Shown in pieces: positions 60,433-64,000 of a DNA stretch of 64,000 nucleotides. The notes under the pieces were generated by a model. The model was not told the origin of the DNA and made no database searches. It worked only from the letters and a program-made list of their open reading frames with translations. Every line of letters starts with the position of its first letter. Position 1 is the first letter of the stretch. The position numbers were made by a program, and so were the translations under genes. This DNA comes from a virus: positions 62,001 to 126,000 of IMG/VR virus record IMGVR_UViG_3300030012_004221. One strand, 5' to 3'.

Positions 60433-61144
60433 TCATCGGGAGGGTTGCTTCCTCCTGTATGCCGTCGCTACTCTCAAAATTAAACTTTAAATCTACATCC
60501 GGTTGGAATGCTTTTATGTGTTCTCTTAATGCTCTTGAATCTCTTGCTAAAAAGTAATTATCTACAAATTCACGTATTGATTTTTTATCTTCTTGGCCAT
60601 CAACTGATAAAATTGTGTGTTTTAGACGTGTTGATAATTCTGGATTACTATTTTTATTTAATTTTTGTAAACCTTTTATTTCTTGTCTAATTGCTTTATC
60701 TTCTTTACCAGTAGCTAATTTAAATTCTATTCTAGTCCCATTTGTAGGTAATGTAAATTCAAATCTATTTACGTGTTTTTCCAATAATTCACTTTCATTT
60801 ATTTCTCTAGACTCTAATGTAGTTAAATCTATTGTTACTTCTTCACCTTTATATTGAAAAGTGTAATCAGCCCCATATCCTAAAACTCTAGCTGCTATCA
60901 TAATTGCATTTTTATCACCTACTACTAGATCTTCATAGTTAATTTTAGACACAATTAATGATTTTAGTAATTTATCAATTACAATCCCTTGTTTAATATA
61001 GTTTTGATTGGTTAATATATCTTCTTCTTTAGCTGTCATGTATTTCATTTCAACCTTACCTGAAGATAATGGATTGTCTTTTGGGTAAACTAATCCTTTT
61101 GATGGTAAATCTACTTGTTCAGTAGGAAATTTAAAATCTGCCAT
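60398..61144 (-). CDS. tail assembly chaperone / gp26-like baseplate protein
   Basis: A 248-residue protein with VDLPSKGLVYPKDNPLSSG and VEMKYMTAKEEDILTNQNYI, features of the T4_baseplate (gp26-like) family of T4-type phages. Its last ten residues (VNFFWPDATV) lie in the zone where the frame can change. Position between the tube gene and the tape measure gene is the usual one for tail assembly chaperones. An early stop gives the short form and the frameshift a long form. Confidence 0.75.
   Translation of the reverse strand: MADFKFPTEQVDLPSKGLVYPKDNPLSSGKVEMKYMTAKEEDILTNQNYIKQGIVIDKLLKSLIVSKINYEDLVVGDKNAIMIAARVLGYGADYTFQYKGEEVTIDLTTLESREINESELLEKHVNRFEFTLPTNGTRIEFKLATGKEDKAIRQEIKGLQKLNKNSNPELSTRLKHTILSVDGQEDKKSIREFVDNYFLARDSRALREHIKAFQPDVDLKFNFESSDGIQEEATLPMTVNFFWPDATV
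60418..60424 (-). other. candidate slippery heptamer for frameshifting
   Basis: Seven consecutive T residues in the message (AAC TTT TTT TGG) sit inside the 35-nt window where the zero frame has not stopped and the +1 frame is open. A +1 or -2 slip here joins NFF to GLTPQFRVSL. A -1 slip would hit TGA within three codons. Confidence 0.6.
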
Positions 61145-61193
61145 ATAAATTTTATTTAGTTATAACTTAATTTCATGTATACATATATAATAT

Positions 61194-61220
61194 AAAAAAA
61201 AGCTTGACCGAAGCCAAGCT
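61194..61220 (-). terminator. intrinsic terminator with UUCG tetraloop
   Basis: On the minus strand AGCTTGGC-TTCG-GTCAAGCT forms an 8-pair stem (one G-U) closed by a UUCG tetraloop and followed by eight T residues. It lies 26 nt after the tube gene stop. This is the best intrinsic terminator in the window and would set the tube transcript end. Confidence 0.85.
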
Positions 61221-61245
61221 ATTTTTAAAAATATATAATTTCTTT

Positions 61246-61734
61246 TTAGAAATTTAATACGCAGTAATCCATTCCGATTGTTAAATCAATGTTTTGAGCT
61301 TCACCATCAGTATCCCAATTCATATCAGCAAATGAAGCATCTTTAATAAATGCACCTTTTATAATCCATTCTGATACTACATCACCTACTGGTCCTAATA
61401 CATCAATTGTTAAATCTTTCTTATAGAAATCAGAATATCCAGCTCTACCTGTTACTGATTCATAATGTAATCTAACCCATTCCATTACTGCCTGAGCACC
61501 TGAAGGAGTAATTGGATCAAATAATTGCATTGTGATGTCATTCCATCTCAATTTACCTTTTACTTTTCTATAAGTGTTAATATGGTTTAGTACAATTTCG
61601 TCTTGTGCAAATCCAATTCCACTTACACCTTTAATTATATAAGTTGGAAATCCGTCAACATACATTACAAACCTATTTGCTACTTTGGGCTCAAAAGCTG
61701 TGAAAAATATTTCGTTTGGGTCTAATACTGCCAT
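61246..61734 (-). CDS. 19: tail tube protein, gp19-like
   Basis: A 162-residue protein of T4 gp19 size (163). NRFVMYVDGFPTYIIKGVSGIGF and GKLRWNDITMQLFDPI then EWIIKGAFIKDASFADMNWD are the tube-fold signatures of contractile phages. It stacks in rings to form the inner tail tube. It has its own late-type motif and is closed by a strong terminator, so it is probably made at high level. Confidence 0.93.
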   Translation of the reverse strand: MAVLDPNEIFFTAFEPKVANRFVMYVDGFPTYIIKGVSGIGFAQDEIVLNHINTYRKVKGKLRWNDITMQLFDPITPSGAQAVMEWVRLHYESVTGRAGYSDFYKKDLTIDVLGPVGDVVSEWIIKGAFIKDASFADMNWDTDGEAQNIDLTIGMDYCVLNF

Positions 61735-61764
61735 TTTATGTTTTGTTTAAATTTTTTATTCAAT

Positions 61765-61773
61765 TATAAATAT
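61765..61773 (-). promoter_or_regulatory. late-type promoter motif ATATTTATA (tail tube)
   Basis: AATATTTATAATTG on the minus strand, 31 nt before the tube start. It lies 16 nt below the sheath stop. Confidence 0.55.
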
Positions 61774-61788
61774 TACGTTTTTAAATTC

Positions 61789-64000
61789 TTATGCAGGAAA
61801 TTCAGCTCCTGTTGGTAGAATATTGAAATCTAGGTATATAAATTCTGCCGTTTTAGTTGGTTGAATAAATATTGCACCTCTTAATTCATTTCTATCAATT
61901 ACTTCAGGTCCATTATTTGAATCATCCATTTGTACTTTAAAGGCAAATAAACCTTGTCTTTGTTGTACTGATTCTAAATATGGATTTACTTGTCCTAAGA
62001 ATACATTTCTAGTTGCAGCTGTATTTTGTTCAAATACTAAATTATCTGAAATTTGTGAAATGAAGTTCTTAAGTGCAATTAATAATCTTCTAACATTTAC
62101 TCTGTCTAAAGCACTTGCTTGTGTTTGTAGTGTTTTCTGTCCAAATACTACCACTCCTCTTCCTGGGAATGTAGCTATTGGATTTACTTTACCTACATAT
62201 AAAGCATCTCTATTAGATTGAGTTAATTTTCTTTCTGCTTGAACTACTACTCCTAATCCACCTCTGTTTATACCTGCTGGTGCAAACCAAGCTTCTGCTG
62301 TTCTATCATTAGCTGCATAAACACCTGGGATTAATGTTGAAGCTGGAACCCAAACTCTTTGTCCTGAATCTGGATCAGTTACCATACACCAAGGCCAATA
62401 TGCTGCTGCATATGAAGTATCTAAACTTGCTGCTGTTGTAGTAATCGCTGTTATCGATGAGTCATAAGCTTCAAGATCTAATGTAATAATATTATCACCT
62501 CTATTTTCAGTATTTGAAATTAAAGTATTTAATGTTGAAGTATAACCTGATTGGAATAATCCTGGAACAGAAATTATATTATATTGATAATCATCTTTAT
62601 TTGCTAATAAATTAATTGCATCTGTATAATTTCCACCTACTAATCCTTGTGTATCATTCTGATCAATTTTTTCATAGTATTTTCCTTGTCCAGTTAATAT
62701 TGATCCTTGAGCATCTCCAAATGAACCTGAACCTGCTATTGGAATTGAAGCTGTAAATTGAGATTTTGCAGTTCCACTATTATCTAAGTAATCTGGTGTT
62801 TTAAAGTTTACAGATTTTACTCTTACGTATCTTGAAGCATTTGCATAAGAACCAGTTGTTTGTAGATATGGTTCTGCTGTTCCAGATCCTAATAGTGTTT
62901 CTGTTTGATCACCAACTATTCTTGATATATAATTTGGTGATTTAGGATCTAATGATACATTATTAAAGCTTTCAAGTACTGATTTAGCTCTAGTTGTATC
63001 ATTACCTTGTCTAATAATTAAACTAAATGTACCAGATGAAGTATTTGGTGAGGTAATTTCCCATCTTAAATTATCTGTAGTACCAGTTGAAATAGCACCT
63101 TGAGAATTTAATGTTCCTGCATTATTCATAATTTCACCTTGACCAATTGTTTCTAATGTGAAAGCATTTGCATCTGTAATATCAGCATCTACTAATGTAA
63201 ATGTTAAAGCTGTATCTGCATTACCAATACTTGCTGCAGGTACTGTAATTACATCACCTACTGCATATCCTGATGCTGATCCACTTGCTACAATAGCTGT
63301 TGGAAATGTTTGTAAATCTGCATTTGCGATTGTAATAATAGGATCTGTACCACCAGCTCCTGAAGCACCTAATGATCCTGATGCTATAATTAATGTATCT
63401 CCCGCATTATATCCTGAACCTGTTGCTACTACTGTAACTGAAGTAATTGATGTAGCACCTGCTACTACGACTGTAGCTGTAGCACCTGTACCAGCACCTG
63501 AACCACTTGTTAAAGCTACTGTATAAGTGTCTGCTACTAATCCTGCTGGTGGAGTTGATACTGTTAAATCTGCACTTTGGCTAAATTGACCACTACCTGA
63601 TGATAGTGTTACATTAACTTTTAACCCTGTTGATGAACCACCTGTAGTAGCTACATCATCAAACTGTCCCGCTGTTGCTCCTAAAGCACCACCAATTCCA
63701 GTTCCTGCATTATATGAACCAAATAAATTAGTTGTATCTGGTATATCACCACTTTCTTGATCATTAAATATTGTTGATGAAGTTGCTGCTGTAAATGAAC
63801 CAGAAGCTACTCTAGTAACAATTAAAGAAGTACCTCCATTTTGGAAATAATTGTAAGCTGATATAGATGTTAAAAATGTGAATTCTTCCTTTTGGTTTGT
63901 TGAACCACTTTCAAAAGTAGTACCAAAATTAGCTTGATACTCACTATAAGAAGTAATAAGCTTAGGAATATTTACTCGACCTTTTACTGTAGGTCCAATT
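61789..64000 (-). CDS. 18: tail sheath protein, gp18-like (5' end outside window)
   Basis: One open frame runs from 61789 to the right edge of the window with no stop (at least 736 residues), so the start lies beyond it. The first visible part PKLITSYSEYQANFG and YNYFQNGGTSLIVTRVASG and the C-terminal VNVRRLLIALKNFISQISD are sheath signatures. A Gly/Ala/Ser/Thr-rich beta segment of about 170 residues is inserted between (63050-63650). It contracts during injection. An internal ATG at 63129 is not the start. Confidence 0.93.
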   Translation of the reverse strand, partial: IGPTVKGRVNIPKLITSYSEYQANFGTTFESGSTNQKEEFTFLTSISAYNYFQNGGTSLIVTRVASGSFTAATSSTIFNDQESGDIPDTTNLFGSYNAGTGIGGALGATAGQFDDVATTGGSSTGLKVNVTLSSGSGQFSQSADLTVSTPPAGLVADTYTVALTSGSGAGTGATATVVVAGATSITSVTVVATGSGYNAGDTLIIASGSLGASGAGGTDPIITIANADLQTFPTAIVASGSASGYAVGDVITVPAASIGNADTALTFTLVDADITDANAFTLETIGQGEIMNNAGTLNSQGAISTGTTDNLRWEITSPNTSSGTFSLIIRQGNDTTRAKSVLESFNNVSLDPKSPNYISRIVGDQTETLLGSGTAEPYLQTTGSYANASRYVRVKSVNFKTPDYLDNSGTAKSQFTASIPIAGSGSFGDAQGSILTGQGKYYEKIDQNDTQGLVGGNYTDAINLLANKDDYQYNIISVPGLFQSGYTSTLNTLISNTENRGDNIITLDLEAYDSSITAITTTAASLDTSYAAAYWPWCMVTDPDSGQRVWVPASTLIPGVYAANDRTAEAWFAPAGINRGGLGVVVQAERKLTQSNRDALYVGKVNPIATFPGRGVVVFGQKTLQTQASALDRVNVRRLLIALKNFISQISDNLVFEQNTAATRNVFLGQVNPYLESVQQRQGLFAFKVQMDDSNNGPEVIDRNELRGAIFIQPTKTAEFIYLDFNILPTGAEFPA

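Noticed and set aside
63158-63526. 122-codon open frame on the plus strand
   Set aside because: A shadow of the repeat-like Ala/Gly/Thr codons of the tail sheath insertion.

Overview
The window is a gene-dense, strongly AT-rich piece of a tailed-phage genome. Every gene I can support lies on the minus strand, usually with 0-10 nt gaps or short ATGA/TAATG overlaps. It carries T4-type replication genes (clamp, clamp-loader subunits, gp41-like helicase, RNase H-like nuclease, UvsX, gp32, family B polymerase) and contractile-tail genes (sheath, tube, tape measure, baseplate/hub). I therefore read it as a T4-like myovirus. A giant secreted protein ends in a type IX secretion (T9SS) sorting domain, and other proteins carry flavobacterial-style signal peptides ending in FGQ, YGQ or FSQ. 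These point to a Bacteroidota host, probably a marine flavobacterium. No tRNA, CRISPR array, integrase or IS element was seen, and no gene-free stretch exceeds about 100 nt once the small ORFs listed here are counted.

Layout, low to high coordinate (transcription runs the other way). 72-13064: small unknown proteins, then a sugar/glycan cluster of glycosyltransferases, methyltransferases, nucleotide-sugar epimerases, an aminotransferase-like protein, a WbqC-like protein and a glycosidase-like propeller. 13070-17528: RecB/Cas4-like nuclease, gp62-like and gp44-like clamp-loader subunits, a methyltransferase and small proteins. 17531-20287: GroEL, GroES and Hsp20. 20381-26319: sliding clamp, carbamoyltransferase, a family B polymerase split into two genes, MazG-like protein. 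26325-33764: FolE, QueD, QueE, QueC and a DpdA-like transglycosylase (a 7-deazaguanine DNA-modification pathway), with flavodoxin, thioredoxin, phosphoribosyltransferase and nuclease. 33821-41368: membrane protein, amidase endolysin, envelope/secreted proteins including the T9SS substrate, and a holin candidate. 41413-50909: FkbM methyltransferase, ribonucleotide reductase, helicase, RNase H, UvsX, gp32 and a second, family A-type DNA polymerase. 50956-64000: hub with a CHAP-like C-terminus, baseplate proteins, tape measure, a tail-assembly chaperone with an apparent programmed frameshift, tube, and a sheath that runs off the window.

Two recurring upstream motifs split the genes into classes. 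TT[T/C]GTATATT lies about 20-32 nt before replication, nucleotide and chaperone genes. ATATTTATA lies about 12-35 nt before tail, lysis and envelope genes. Several junctions consist of a hairpin followed at once by one of these motifs. An A-rich AAAAGTTAT element often abuts start codons where a Shine-Dalgarno would be expected.

The most unusual points are the T9SS-tagged phage protein, the two DNA polymerase families in one phage, the 7-deazaguanine pathway whose QueC lacks its zinc cysteines and whose QueD and QueE have atypical metal motifs, and the +1/-2 frameshift just before the tape measure gene.
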